Part shown: one piece after another, positions 1-9,912 of the stretch
Position numbering within the stretch: position 1 is the stretch's first letter
Layout: each line of letters begins with the position of its first letter
Source of the DNA: UKL13-2 sp038321965
GTDB lineage: Bacteria > Pseudomonadota > Gammaproteobacteria > Burkholderiales > Usitatibacteraceae
DNA length: 64,000 nucleotides
Direction of reading: 5' to 3'
Assembly: GCA_038321965.1 (NCBI GenBank)
Contig: JBBQFL010000009.1
Location: forward strand, 44,930 to 108,929
Position numbers and translations under genes: made by a program
The notes under the pieces: model-generated
Seen by the model: only the letters and a program-made list of their open reading frames with translations
Told to the model about the DNA's origin: nothing
Databases searched by the model: none

Positions 1-117
1 GACGAAACGATGGTTTACGATGATTTGCGGGACAACCGGATACGCAAGAACCTCCGTCTTGAGCAGGAAAGGATCGGTTTTGAATGGGTGGTATCCGCGT
101 TGTCTGAAGGCACATAG
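1..117 (+). CDS. C-terminal tail of an unidentified protein (partial)
   Basis: Frame 1 is open from the first base to a TAG at 115-117 and encodes 38 residues ending in VVSALSEGT. The composition (mixed charged and hydrophobic residues, codon use like the neighbours) is compatible with the end of a real gene entering from the left. No family can be recognised from so little sequence. It is convergent with the tricorn-like gene, and a hairpin repeat lies between the two stops. It could instead be a chance open frame. Confidence 0.4.
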   Translation, partial: DETMVYDDLRDNRIRKNLRLEQERIGFEWVVSALSEGT

Positions 118-157
118 GTAAAATCGATTGCAGTATCAGAGTAACGTCAACTATGTT

Positions 158-225
158 GACACGCTCTAGCACCAGCGGGGCTTTCAGGCACTTTTATGTC
201 CGAAAGCCCCGCCAATATTAGAGTT
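158..225. repeat. Dispersed hairpin repeat, copy 1
   Basis: Inverted repeat: arm GCGGGGCTTTC, loop of about 15 bases, arm GAAAGCCCCGC, flanked by CTCTAG on the left and TTAGAG on the right. It belongs to a family of about 60-70 nt (copies near 3796, 14467, 23029, 36977, 46980 and 57400). Shared ends are approximately ACTCTAGCATTGGCG on the left and CGCCAATACTAGATCTACG on the right. It sits between two convergent genes, where it could also act as a terminator, although there is no clear T run. Confidence 0.7.
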
Positions 226-301
226 TGCCGACCGCGATTGAACGAGTGGCATCACCGCCGAATCAGGTTCTCGACAGAAAACTTGGTCCCGACTCACACT
301 G

Positions 302-3300
302 TCACTTCCCCAGCTGCAACGGCATCGCCGGCGCAACCTTCCTACCCATTTGCTTCTCGCTCGCGAGCCGGTCCATCACCGACTTGATCGCCGTGTCCAG
401 TTGTGGGTCTTTGCCTTGATTCACAGCGACGGGATCGAGCTCAACCTCGATATCTGGTGCGACACCTTCGTTCTCCACGCGCCATTCGCGCTCCGGCGTG
501 AAGAACCGGAAGAAAGGAACGACGAGATTGCCGCCGTCGATGAGATTCGGATTGGCCGAGATTCCGATCAGCCCGCCCCAGGTCCGCTTACCAATGAGCG
601 GCCCCAGGCCCATGCGCTTGAATGCATAGGGCAGGAAGTCGCCGCCAGAGCCGGCGTCCTGATCGATGAGCATTGCCTTTGGCCCGTAGATGGCGCCGCC
701 GGGGGTCTCGAATATCATGCCGTCGCGATCCTGCCAGCCGGCCAGATATTGGCGGCTCAGCACATCGGTGACGTAGTTCGCGGCCTGACCACCACTGTTG
801 CGGCGGTCATCGATGATTGCCGCTTCCTTGTCGACCTGTGAGAAGAACATGCGATTGAAATAGTTGAAGCCGTCACTGCCGGTGTCGGGCAGATAGACGT
901 AGGCGAGTTTGCCGCCGGACATCTTGTCGACGTATTGGCGATTGTTTTCAATCCAGTTCCACTGGCGCAGCGCCGCTTCGCTGGCGATAGGCTCAACGAT
1001 GATATTGCGTGGTGCTTTTGCCGTTAGTTCACTGGCAACGGTCAGCGTTACTTGTTTGCCGACGGTGTGTTCGAGGAACGCGTATAGATTTTCTTTCCCA
1101 CTCACCGGTCTGCCGTTGATGGCGAGCACATAGTCGCCGGCTTTCACGCCGAGACCGGGTGCAGCGAGCGGCGCTTTCAGGAAGGGATTCCAGCGGTCGC
1201 CGCTGTAGATTTTCTTGATGCGGTAGTGATCGTTCTCGACGGCGAAATCCGCGCCGAGCAGTCCCACCGGCGCTGGCCGTTCCTTGTGCACATCGCCGCC
1301 ACCGACGCGGTTATGCCCGACCTGCAGTTCACCGATCATCTCGACCAGCAAATCGTTCAGGTCTTCGCGCCGCTGTACGTGTTTGAGCAGCGGCTGGTAG
1401 CGGGCGCGAACGGCGTTCCAATCGATGCCGTGCAGATTGGCGTCGTAGAAAAATTCCTTTTCCATCCACCACGTCTCATTGAAAATCTGCTGCCACTCCT
1501 CGGGCGGGTTGACAGTCATGCCAAGCTGGCTCAGATCAAGCGCCTTGGCTTCGAGCTTTTCGGCTGCGTCGGCGATTTCCAGCTTGCCTTTTGCGTATTG
1601 CAGCAGCAGCTTTTTGCCATCAGCACTGACACTGAAATTGGCGACGTGCTGCTTAAGCGATTTGGCTTTGCGGTCTTCGAAATTGAAGCGATATAGCTCG
1701 CCATTGCCGGTTGACTCGGCGTCAGGTGGCTCATTGCTTACGCCAGGCTGCGTGCGCTCCAGATAAAATAATGCACCATCGGATGCGACGCTAAGCGAGC
1801 TGTAGTTACGCTCGGCTACCGGTAGCGCAACGATGCGTTGCTGCAAACCATCGAAATCGATGCGAACAGGTTTCGGTGGCTTGGGCAGCGCGTCGGGTTT
1901 GTCCGGGTCTTTTTTCTCGGCAGTGGCTTTGTCGGCTTCGGGCTTGGCTTCCGGGTCTCTCTTGGGCGCATCTTTGGCACTGTCCTTGGCGCCGTCTTTG
2001 GCCGCGTCCTTTTTGTCTTCCTCGTCGCCACGCTTGGGTGCGATGGGCGATTTGCCGTCTGCCGCGAGCACCATCGCATAGATGCCATTGCGCAATGGCC
2101 GCTCCTGCGTGGACATATCGAGGCCGACTTGCGAGGGGCCGGAATTGATCGATGCCGTGAAGTATAGATAGTCCGTACCGCCAAACACTGGATTGTCCGA
2201 GTGGCTCAGGCCATCGGTCACTGCCACACTCTTTCCCGTGTTGAAGTCGTAAATCTTGACCAGGTTAAAGTAGTTGGGTCCAGCCACGGTGTAAGCCAGC
2301 CAACGGCCATCCTGCGATATAGCGATGTTGAATACGCCACGCCGCTTGCGGTTGTCGATCAGCTTGATGCCGCCTTTGTCGAGGCTGATCGAGTAGAGGT
2401 TGAGGTGGTTGTCCTGATAGACGATGGTCTGTCCACCCGGCGCCCAGGCCAACAGCGTGAAGTAGCCGCTCTTGCCCAATTCGAATGACTGCGATTTCTC
2501 CAGCCCCGCCTGATCGCGCAGCACCAGCGTGTGATGCATGCCGGCATCGGAAATGTACGCAACACGCTTGCCATCTGCACTCCACAAGCCATCCTTTTCG
2601 CGAATGCCGGAAGTTTGCGTGAGGTTGCGCACCGAACCGTCCTTCACGGGAACGGTAAAGACATCGCCGCGTGCGCTGACGACCACGCGTTTACCCGTCG
2701 CGGAAAGCCTGGCCGAGGTCATGGCACCGCTCGCGTCTTTCCATTGCGTGCGCGCCTGAATTGCCTGTGCGGCCAGCGTGATGGGAAGCTCGCGAATGCT
2801 GCCCGTGCCGACATCCAGCTCCTTCAGTCTGCCGCCCACTTCGTAAACGACGGTGTTCTCAAAGGCGCTGGCATTACGCACATCCCACAGCGTTTCCTTG
2901 GTGAGCTGGCGTACTTCCTTGGTCTTGCTGCTGTAGATGAACAAGTTGGCGGCGCCATCATTGCGATCCGAAATGAACACGACGTCATCGCCGACCCATA
3001 TCGGGTTGGTGTCGGAGGCATTGACGTGGGGAATTTTTTCCAGGGTGTTGGCCGTGGGATCGATGATCCAGACCGGCGGCGTGCTGCCACCGCGGTGTTG
3101 CCGCCAGCCACTGGGACCTGAATGGGCGGAGCGGTAGGGGCGATAGGCGATGCGACGTCCATCTTTGGACCAGCTACCTTCAAACGCCAGCGCTTCCATG
3201 ACCTTCTTCTCATAGCCGCCGTCTACAGAAACTTCATACAGCTGGTTGCTACGGCCATTACCGATTTCGCGCGACGATGCAAACAACACGCGCTTGCCGT

Positions 3301-3658
3301 CGATACTCCAACCGTTCACGGTGTCTGCACTCGAATGCCAGGTGAGGCGCTTAGGCTGCCCGCCGGTGACTGGAATAATGTAGACATCGGTGTTGTTGTC
3401 GTATTTGGCTGAATACGCGATCCATTTCCCGTCTGGCGAAAAGAATGGCGCAAATTCGTCTGCCGGATGCGACGTCAACCGCGTCGGATTTTTTCCCCCA
3501 CGATCCGCCAGCCAGATGTCGCCAGCGTAGACAAACGCGATGTGGTCGCGCGAGACGCTTGGCTGGCGTATCAGCAGCGTTTGTGCGCCTGCCTGCACAC
3601 CAAAAAAAACCAGCGCGGCTGCGAGCAAGCTGCGCACTGAAACCAGATTCATCGTCAT
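302..3658 (-). CDS. Tricorn-like S41 family protease, exported
   Basis: A protein of 1118 aa with a Sec signal peptide (MTMNLVSVRSLLAAALVFFG, cleavage after GAQ), so it is likely periplasmic. N-terminal repeats of the SPDGKWIAYSA type (PD40/TolB-like) form beta-propeller domains. A PDZ-like segment follows (GVKAGDYVLAINGRPVSG), then a C-terminal tail-specific protease domain with the nucleophile motif DAGSGGDF and the GGLIGIS strand. Such enzymes degrade peptides or unfolded proteins. Residues of about 543-594 form a Lys/Asp/Glu/Ala/Pro-rich linker. The frame is open further upstream to 3754, but the start at 3658 has an AAGGGAAA ribosome site and gives a clean signal peptide. It is divergent from the cyclase gene. 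Confidence 0.88.
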   Translation of the reverse strand: MTMNLVSVRSLLAAALVFFGVQAGAQTLLIRQPSVSRDHIAFVYAGDIWLADRGGKNPTRLTSHPADEFAPFFSPDGKWIAYSAKYDNNTDVYIIPVTGGQPKRLTWHSSADTVNGWSIDGKRVLFASSREIGNGRSNQLYEVSVDGGYEKKVMEALAFEGSWSKDGRRIAYRPYRSAHSGPSGWRQHRGGSTPPVWIIDPTANTLEKIPHVNASDTNPIWVGDDVVFISDRNDGAANLFIYSSKTKEVRQLTKETLWDVRNASAFENTVVYEVGGRLKELDVGTGSIRELPITLAAQAIQARTQWKDASGAMTSARLSATGKRVVVSARGDVFTVPVKDGSVRNLTQTSGIREKDGLWSADGKRVAYISDAGMHHTLVLRDQAGLEKSQSFELGKSGYFTLLAWAPGGQTIVYQDNHLNLYSISLDKGGIKLIDNRKRRGVFNIAISQDGRWLAYTVAGPNYFNLVKIYDFNTGKSVAVTDGLSHSDNPVFGGTDYLYFTASINSGPSQVGLDMSTQERPLRNGIYAMVLAADGKSPIAPKRGDEEDKKDAAKDGAKDSAKDAPKRDPEAKPEADKATAEKKDPDKPDALPKPPKPVRIDFDGLQQRIVALPVAERNYSSLSVASDGALFYLERTQPGVSNEPPDAESTGNGELYRFNFEDRKAKSLKQHVANFSVSADGKKLLLQYAKGKLEIADAAEKLEAKALDLSQLGMTVNPPEEWQQIFNETWWMEKEFFYDANLHGIDWNAVRARYQPLLKHVQRREDLNDLLVEMIGELQVGHNRVGGGDVHKERPAPVGLLGADFAVENDHYRIKKIYSGDRWNPFLKAPLAAPGLGVKAGDYVLAINGRPVSGKENLYAFLEHTVGKQVTLTVASELTAKAPRNIIVEPIASEAALRQWNWIENNRQYVDKMSGGKLAYVYLPDTGSDGFNYFNRMFFSQVDKEAAIIDDRRNSGGQAANYVTDVLSRQYLAGWQDRDGMIFETPGGAIYGPKAMLIDQDAGSGGDFLPYAFKRMGLGPLIGKRTWGGLIGISANPNLIDGGNLVVPFFRFFTPEREWRVENEGVAPDIEVELDPVAVNQGKDPQLDTAIKSVMDRLASEKQMGRKVAPAMPLQLGK

Positions 3659-4054
3659 TGCAATTTTCCCTTCACGTTTTACGGTTGTCTTGCTGTCTTG
3701 GCCGACTCTATCAGCGCATGCCTTTTTAGCCGTATTGGCTGCGGAACGCAACATGCATTAGTTGTCGAACTGTAACCAGTGTGGCGAAACTGGCAAAGTT
3801 CAGCATTGGCGCGGCTCTTGGCGTATTTCTGCCCCAAACTGCCCGCCAGTACTAGCCGCTTGAAGATTAAGCAGCGACATTCCCCGGCCTAGCCGCAGTA
3901 AGCCCACACCGAGCGGAAGGCTTTGGGGTAAACTTTGCCAGCAGCGAGCTGACCCAAGATCCGGCAACTGCCAAACTTGCTTCGCTTCAATTGCACACTC
4001 GCCAGCCTTATCAATGTTCGTTCCGCACAAAAACTAGAGAAGCGGTTAAAACCC
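3659..4054. other. 396-bp divergent intergenic region
   Basis: It lies between the tricorn-like gene (-) and the CHASE2 cyclase gene (+). It contains one degenerate copy of the dispersed hairpin repeat (3796-3857) and otherwise AT-richer sequence that must hold both promoters. The motif CTAGCCGC occurs twice, near 3853 and 3889. I see no RNA gene and no convincing short coding frame. Confidence 0.6.
3796..3857. repeat. Dispersed hairpin repeat, copy 2 (degenerate)
   Basis: The left arm carries TTCAGCATTGGCGCGGC and the right arm CCCGCCAGTACTAGCCGC. GCATTGGCG pairs imperfectly with CGCCAGTAC. Both ends match the family consensus seen in the other six copies, while the middle is diverged. Confidence 0.55.
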
Positions 4055-6319
4055 ATGGATAAACTCAAAGCATTCTGGACCAAGTATTTCTCATCCATCA
4101 ACGCCCTCATCCGCGCGGGCCTGGGCGTCGGCATCGTGCTGTTGTTTGTGGTCTATTACATGTTTCTGGACAGCCGCGGGGCTCTGTCGTTTTTTCAGCG
4201 CCTAGAACTTCAGGCCTATGACGCGCGGCTCCTGTCGACGATGCCAGAAAAAATAGATCCAAGAATCGTTATCATCGACATCGACGAAAAGAGTATTGCC
4301 GCCGAAGGCCGTTGGCCATGGGGCAGGGACAAGTTATCAAAACTGGTGACGCAAGCGTTTGACGACTACAAGGTCAAGGTTATTGGCTTCGACGTGTTCT
4401 TCACCGAGGCAGATACCAGCTCCGGATTGGCGAATCTGGAGGTGCTTGGTAAAACGTCCTTCAAAGCCAATGCGGAATTCCAGGAAAAGCTCACCGAATT
4501 GCGCCCGGTACTGGATTTCGACGCGCAATTTGCCCAAACGATTAAGAAGTACCCGGTCGTGTTGTCGTTTGCCGGAAACAATGAGCGCGCAGGTTTGCAG
4601 AAACTCGAATTGGGTGTGCTCCCGGCGCCGTCATTTACGGCCATGACATTCAACAAGAAGGCAATTAGCTCGCTGGAAATTGACGGCTACAGCGGCAACC
4701 TGAAATCCCTGCAGGAGGCGGCGTCTGCAACCGGACACGTATTGCCGCAAATCGATTTCGACGGCGTCGCAAGACGTCTTCCACTGTTCGTCAAATACAA
4801 GGATGGCTATTACGATTCCCTGTCGCTGGCGGTGTACCGGGCTTTCCTCGACAACGAGCCCATCAGGGTCATCCTGCGTGAAGACGAGGGTGACAACAAG
4901 ACAAAAATCAAGAGTGTGGATTTGCGCAATACGAGTATTCCTGTTGACGACGAAGGCTCGACGCTGGTTCCATATCGTGGCAGAAGCCCCATGTTCCGCT
5001 ACATTTCTGCGACTGACGTTATTCGCGGCAAACTGACCAAAGGCGAGCTGGACGGAAAAATTGCGCTGGTGGGCACGTCCGCGCAAGGTTTGTTTGATCT
5101 GCGTAGCGCGCCGGTCGGCGAGGTGTATCCGGGGGTTGAGACCCACGCCAATATGCTTTCTGGTTACCTGGACAACAACCTCAAGCGCAAACCACCGTAC
5201 GAAGTCGCGATTAGGGCTTTGATGATCCTACTTATCGGCCTGCCACTCGCCGTGGCACTGGTGAAGATGAATCCGATGGTTGCAACGATAACGGTGCTGG
5301 TTACCGCCGCAATCGTCACTGCATTCAATATGTATTGGTGGTATCAGGGCTACGTTTTGCCATTGGCGCTACCGTTGTTGCTGATTGGCGCACTGTTCCT
5401 GCTAAACATGGCATATGGCTTCTTCATTGAAGCGCGCTCCAGACGACAGATTACCGGCATCTTCGGTACGTATGTGCCCAAGGAACTGGTCGAAGAAATG
5501 GCCAAGGATCCAGGTACCTACACGACCAAAGGTGAAAGCCGCGACATGACGGTGTTGTTTTCGGACGTGCGTAATTTCACAACGATTTCCGAAGGGCTCG
5601 CGCCGACTGAATTGACGGCGATGATGAATGCCTACCTTACTCACATGACGGTGAGTATTCAGGAAGATCGTGGCACCATCGACAAGTACATCGGTGACGC
5701 CATCATGGCGTTCTGGGGCGCCCCACTAAGGGACGAAAAGCACGCCGAGCATGCGTTGCGCTCAGCGCTGGCGATGCAAAAGAAAGTGAAGGAAATCGGT
5801 CCGGAATTCATCAAACGGGGATGGCCCCAACTTGAAATCGGCGTCGGCCTTAACTGCGGCATGATGAACGTCGGTGACATGGGATCAACCTTCCGCCGTG
5901 CGTATACGGTATTGGGCGATGCGGTGAATCTGGCAGCCCGACTTGAAGGCCTGACCAAGGAATACGGCGTCGGTATCCTCGTTTCAGAAAACATTGTTGC
6001 AACTGTGCAGGATATTGTTTACCGAGAACTCGACAGAGTGCGCGTTAAAGGCAAGCTTGAGCCAATTTCCATTTATGAGCCCATCGGCAAGAAGGGCGAA
6101 GTCCCAGATCAAATCATCGAAGAAATTGATCGATTCCATCGCGCGCTTGATTTGGTTCGATCGCAGAAATGGGACGAAGCAGAGGCCGCACTCACCAAGC
6201 TCATCGAGGCAGACCCTAAACGCAAGGTATACGCGAAATACATGGATCGTGTTGCCACATTGCGCGCCAATCCGCCGGGCGACAATTGGGATGGCGTGTA
6301 TACGATTACCCATAAGTAA
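4055..6319 (+). CDS. CHASE2-domain adenylate cyclase (class III)
   Basis: A membrane protein of 754 aa that should make cAMP in response to an extracytoplasmic signal. An N-terminal membrane segment (about 24-41) precedes a periplasmic CHASE2 domain (about 55-380). Three membrane helices follow (about 384-403, 408-428, 434-456), then a cytoplasmic catalytic domain. That domain shows metal-binding FSDVRNFT (about 502) and KYIGDAIMAFWG (about 544), and VLGDAVNLAARLE (about 618-632). The Lys of KYIGD and the Asp of VLGDAVN are the adenine-specific choices, so adenylate rather than guanylate cyclase is likely. The ATG at 4055 was chosen over an upstream in-frame ATG because it sits just before the first membrane helix. 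A strong terminator follows the stop. Confidence 0.9.
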   Translation: MDKLKAFWTKYFSSINALIRAGLGVGIVLLFVVYYMFLDSRGALSFFQRLELQAYDARLLSTMPEKIDPRIVIIDIDEKSIAAEGRWPWGRDKLSKLVTQAFDDYKVKVIGFDVFFTEADTSSGLANLEVLGKTSFKANAEFQEKLTELRPVLDFDAQFAQTIKKYPVVLSFAGNNERAGLQKLELGVLPAPSFTAMTFNKKAISSLEIDGYSGNLKSLQEAASATGHVLPQIDFDGVARRLPLFVKYKDGYYDSLSLAVYRAFLDNEPIRVILREDEGDNKTKIKSVDLRNTSIPVDDEGSTLVPYRGRSPMFRYISATDVIRGKLTKGELDGKIALVGTSAQGLFDLRSAPVGEVYPGVETHANMLSGYLDNNLKRKPPYEVAIRALMILLIGLPLAVALVKMNPMVATITVLVTAAIVTAFNMYWWYQGYVLPLALPLLLIGALFLLNMAYGFFIEARSRRQITGIFGTYVPKELVEEMAKDPGTYTTKGESRDMTVLFSDVRNFTTISEGLAPTELTAMMNAYLTHMTVSIQEDRGTIDKYIGDAIMAFWGAPLRDEKHAEHALRSALAMQKKVKEIGPEFIKRGWPQLEIGVGLNCGMMNVGDMGSTFRRAYTVLGDAVNLAARLEGLTKEYGVGILVSENIVATVQDIVYRELDRVRVKGKLEPISIYEPIGKKGEVPDQIIEEIDRFHRALDLVRSQKWDEAEAALTKLIEADPKRKVYAKYMDRVATLRANPPGDNWDGVYTITHK

Positions 6320-6340
6320 GACACGTTATCCAATAAATTG

Positions 6341-6380
6341 TCCGCCATTCTCGACTAATGGGAATGGCGGATTTCTTTTT
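6341..6380 (+). terminator. Rho-independent terminator of the cyclase gene
   Basis: A perfect 10-bp stem (TCCGCCATTC pairing with GAATGGCGGA) with an 11-base loop is followed by TTTCTTTTT. It lies 21 bases after the cyclase stop and argues that the next gene starts at 6430 rather than at an ATG inside the hairpin. Confidence 0.9.
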
Positions 6381-6429
6381 CCGCCAAAGCCGCGCTGTGA
6401 CTTGTAGCGCGGTACTGAACTCTGCACAC

Positions 6430-7479
6430 ATGATCACCTACCCTCACGAAACACCACCCGCTCCCGGCGAATCCATCCTGGTTGCACCCGGCATTTACTG
6501 GATACGCATGCCGTTGCCGTTCGCGCTGAACCACATCAACCTGTGGCTGCTTGAGGATCTCGACGATGCTGGCCAGAGTTGCTGGACCATCGTCGACACC
6601 GGCTATGGCGTGGCTGCGACGCATGCGCTCTGGGAACAGCATTTCGCCGGGCTCATGGGTAGCAAACCGGTCAAGCGCATCATCGTGACCCACTACCACC
6701 CGGACCACGTCGGCTGTGCTTCCTGGCTCCACGAAAAGACCGGCGCACCCATATGGATGACCACGTCTGAATACCTGTCTGCCCACGCAGCGGCTGAAGA
6801 TGTTGCCGGTTTTGATCGGGAAAACTCGGCGCGGCTTTTTGTCTCACACGGACTCGCCAAAGCAAGACCGGACTTCGCTGAGGCGCAGAAGGTGCGTTCT
6901 GGTGCGTACAAGCGCGGTGTGCCGACCGTGCCCCGGCAGTACTACCGCATCATGGAAAACGATGAAATCACTATTGGCGCGCGCACCTGGCGAATAATCA
7001 CGGCGTTCGGCCATGCACCGGAACATGCCACCTTGTTTTCTGCCGACGGCAACATTTTGATTTCCGGCGATCAGGTCCTGCCGCGCATCACCACCAACGT
7101 CGGCGTTTGGGGCAATCAGCCTGAAGCAAATCCGCTCAAGCAATTTCTCGACAGTATGGAAAAATTTGAACCACTCCCCACAGAAACGCTGATACTTCCT
7201 TCGCATGATCGCGTGTTTTTCGGTTTGCACGAGCGCCTTGCGCAACTACGGCAACATCATGCCGAGCGACTGACAGAGCTGGAAGCGGCGATTGAAACGC
7301 CAAAACACGCGGCCGAAATATTGCCGGTGTTGTTTCGCCGCCCGCTGGATGAGCACCAACTGGTGTTTGCCATTGGCGAGGCGATCGCGCATTTGCATTT
7401 CCTGTGGCGTGCCGGCCGCGCCAAACGCACCATTGGCAACGACGGCATCTACATGTTTCAACGTGTTGCGGCAAGCTAG
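6430..7479 (+). CDS. MBL-fold metallohydrolase
   Basis: A 349-aa metallo-beta-lactamase-fold protein with the metal-binding motif HYHPDHVG (about residues 82-89), further ligand candidates at FGHAPEHATLFS and the Asp of LISGDQVLP, and a C-terminal all-alpha extension. The extension resembles the winged-helix tail of LACTB2-like or glyoxalase II-like hydrolases. The substrate cannot be told: thioester, RNA or small ester are all possible. No Shine-Dalgarno sequence is evident. The start was set downstream of the terminator that occupies the longer frame. It is convergent with the histidine kinase gene, 19 bases away. Confidence 0.8.
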   Translation: MITYPHETPPAPGESILVAPGIYWIRMPLPFALNHINLWLLEDLDDAGQSCWTIVDTGYGVAATHALWEQHFAGLMGSKPVKRIIVTHYHPDHVGCASWLHEKTGAPIWMTTSEYLSAHAAAEDVAGFDRENSARLFVSHGLAKARPDFAEAQKVRSGAYKRGVPTVPRQYYRIMENDEITIGARTWRIITAFGHAPEHATLFSADGNILISGDQVLPRITTNVGVWGNQPEANPLKQFLDSMEKFEPLPTETLILPSHDRVFFGLHERLAQLRQHHAERLTELEAAIETPKHAAEILPVLFRRPLDEHQLVFAIGEAIAHLHFLWRAGRAKRTIGNDGIYMFQRVAAS

Positions 7480-7498
7480 CTGCCCGACAGGCGCAAGC

Positions 7499-9901
7499 CT
7501 ATTCCATCGGTGCCATTACGGCGGGCAAGGTCACTGAAAACGTCGACCCGCTTGCGCCCTTGGCCGTCTTGCTGCTGACGTCGATGGCACCATGGTGACG
7601 GGCAACCACGGTCTTCACGAAAACCAGGCCAAGACCGATACCATCTTCCTCCGGCTGGCCTTCAAGCTTCAATCTTGTAAACCGTTGAAACAGTTTGGAC
7701 ATATCAGCCTCGGCAATGCCGTAGCCTTGGTCCGTGACATTTAGCCGCCATTTATCCTCTTCGCGCTGCAGCGTCATAGATATGCAGGTCTCTGGGGGGC
7801 TGTACTTGATCGCGTTTGACAGCAGATTGATGAGGGTGCGGGTGAGGAGGTCGCGGTCGCCCATTACCCACGCTTCAGTTTTCTGTTCACCGACCGTCAC
7901 CTGAATCTTCTTGGACGATGCCAACGACCATGCCTCCTCGGCAGCATCCCGCATCAACTCATTTAGCTCGACTACCACGAAATCCTGCGAGCGGGCGCGT
8001 TCGGCGGTGGCCAGCCTGAGGAAGTCATCGGCGAGATTCAAGGTGCGTCTGGCGTATTTGCCGATACGTTCCACCAATCGCTCGACGGGCATCAGTTCAG
8101 GTTCCTCGCGCTGCATTTCCAGGAGTGTCAGTATCGAGGCCTGTGGCGAACGCATATCATGCGAAAGAAAGCGCAACGCTTCATCCCGGCGGCGTTCAGA
8201 TTCGCGCAATGGCGAAACATCCACCAAGGTCACGATCGAGCCGGTGCGCATGCCGCGAGCCGAATACGACGGCGCGATCTGCGCCAGCAGTTCGTGTTCG
8301 TTCGGTCCGGTCACCTCTAGCGAAATGGAGGTTGCTTCATCGAAAGCATGCGTCCAGATTTCCCGCCACGGGCGCGTTTCTCCGTGCCGCAACAGCGCCA
8401 GCACCTGGAAAATATCCGAACCTTCCAACACGGTTGTGACGCGCGTTACTTCGCTCTCATTTTCGAAAGCTGCAAACAGCCGATCAGCCACCGTATTGGC
8501 CAGCAGAATTCTCCCTGTGAAATCCGTGACCAATACCGCTTCCGGTATATTCTCCAAACTATCTGCAACAAAGCGATTCAGGTCGCGCATGCGCTGCGTG
8601 GCAGCTTGCAGGGCGGCAATGCGGTTTTCGATTACGCCCGGCACAAACAGAGAGCCAGTAGTAGTGGGCGCAATATGCCGAACCGATTCTTCGGGAACAA
8701 CTACCGGCTCGCGCTCAAGGCGAAGAAGCTCATCGTCAAAGAAACGCTGAGTCGCTTCCAGTTTTCGCCAGCTCCAAAGCGGGTAGGCAAGGAAGAGTGA
8801 AAATACCAGTGCCACTGGCGATAGCCAGATGAAGGCGAATTTGAATGTGAATGCCGCACCCGCGATTGCCGCGATGGCGACAGTAGCGGTCAATAGCAAC
8901 GACTGCCTCGGACTCAGCCAAAGGTACGCGAACATGACGCCCAGCAGCAGCAGCAGTGTCGCGACGCCCGTCAAGGCAGCACTGCCACGACGGATGTCTA
9001 TGCGCTCAACGAGCCCTTGCAGAATATTGGCGTGAATTTCGATCCCCGGCATTGCGCTGGACTGCCCGGAAACCGGCGTAGGAAATTCGTCACGCAGTCC
9101 GGATGCGGTCGTACCGACCAGGACAAGCTTCCCGTTGAAAGTATTTGCTGGATAGCCGCCAGTAAGGACGTCGAGCGCCGAAATGCGCTTGAAGTGACCG
9201 GGTGGGCCTGCAAACGGTATGAGGTAAAGGTGATCGCGGGCCCAGTGTTGCCCCGCTGCTGGCGGACGAGGATTCACGACACCTGGAATAGCGCGATCCG
9301 GGGGCCATTTTGCCGGGTCCGATTTGGTCAGCATGGCGAGGGCCAGTTGTTCATGAACTGCAGATCCACCACCGGCGCGAAGAAAGGTGCTGCGAAGTAT
9401 TCCGTCCAGGTCCAGTTCGGTATCAATTTGCGCCAGACCGGCAGCCGCTTGGGAAAACCCAGGAAGCGGTAAAGTCTCACCGACCATCTCGCCATCGACA
9501 ATAGTTTTGATCACCGGCAGAATCACTCGGCCGCTATTGCGTATGGAGTCCCCCAGCGCACGGTCCGCATTCTGGTTGTGGACATCGGGCTCTGTCAGGA
9601 CGATATCGAAGCCGATTACCTTGGCCTGTGCAGCCGTCAGTTTGTCGATAAGGGTGGCGTATACAGCCCGTGACCACGGGAAGCGGCCAATTTGCCGCAG
9701 ACTTTCTTCATCGATGCCGACGATGACGATGTCGTCGCTAGGCGCCCGCCGAAAAAGTTCGATGGCATTGTCGTAGAGCGTCTGATCAAGGCGCAGAAAC
9801 CAATCCTGCCGCAACGCTGCAACACAACCGACCGCCAATACCAGACTGATCAGTAACCATTCGCGAAGTACCGGGTTGAGCAGCAGCGCAGCGACGACCA
9901 A
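7499..9901 (-). CDS. CHASE2-PAS sensor histidine kinase
   Basis: An 800-aa membrane sensor kinase. It has an N-terminal membrane helix, a periplasmic CHASE2 domain (about 38-290), further membrane helices (about 305-375) and a PAS domain (about 435-550). The HisKA box is LSHDMRSP (His near 581). The ATPase domain carries the N box NLLSNAIKYSP, the G1 box DQGYGIAE and the G2 box GIGLGLVFVK. The start is TTG at 9901. An AGGGCGG ribosome site overlaps the stop codon of the preceding FecR gene, implying coupled translation. Its partners are probably the two response regulators at the head of the same gene row. It shares the CHASE2 input type with the cyclase at 4055. Confidence 0.92.
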   Translation of the reverse strand: MVVAALLLNPVLREWLLISLVLAVGCVAALRQDWFLRLDQTLYDNAIELFRRAPSDDIVIVGIDEESLRQIGRFPWSRAVYATLIDKLTAAQAKVIGFDIVLTEPDVHNQNADRALGDSIRNSGRVILPVIKTIVDGEMVGETLPLPGFSQAAAGLAQIDTELDLDGILRSTFLRAGGGSAVHEQLALAMLTKSDPAKWPPDRAIPGVVNPRPPAAGQHWARDHLYLIPFAGPPGHFKRISALDVLTGGYPANTFNGKLVLVGTTASGLRDEFPTPVSGQSSAMPGIEIHANILQGLVERIDIRRGSAALTGVATLLLLLGVMFAYLWLSPRQSLLLTATVAIAAIAGAAFTFKFAFIWLSPVALVFSLFLAYPLWSWRKLEATQRFFDDELLRLEREPVVVPEESVRHIAPTTTGSLFVPGVIENRIAALQAATQRMRDLNRFVADSLENIPEAVLVTDFTGRILLANTVADRLFAAFENESEVTRVTTVLEGSDIFQVLALLRHGETRPWREIWTHAFDEATSISLEVTGPNEHELLAQIAPSYSARGMRTGSIVTLVDVSPLRESERRRDEALRFLSHDMRSPQASILTLLEMQREEPELMPVERLVERIGKYARRTLNLADDFLRLATAERARSQDFVVVELNELMRDAAEEAWSLASSKKIQVTVGEQKTEAWVMGDRDLLTRTLINLLSNAIKYSPPETCISMTLQREEDKWRLNVTDQGYGIAEADMSKLFQRFTRLKLEGQPEEDGIGLGLVFVKTVVARHHGAIDVSSKTAKGASGSTFSVTLPAVMAPME

Positions 9902-9912
9902 GTACTACCGCC

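Noticed and set aside
6358..6429. Upstream in-frame ATG as the start of the MBL-fold gene
   Set aside because: It lies inside a clear terminator hairpin and the extra residues have no counterpart in the fold.
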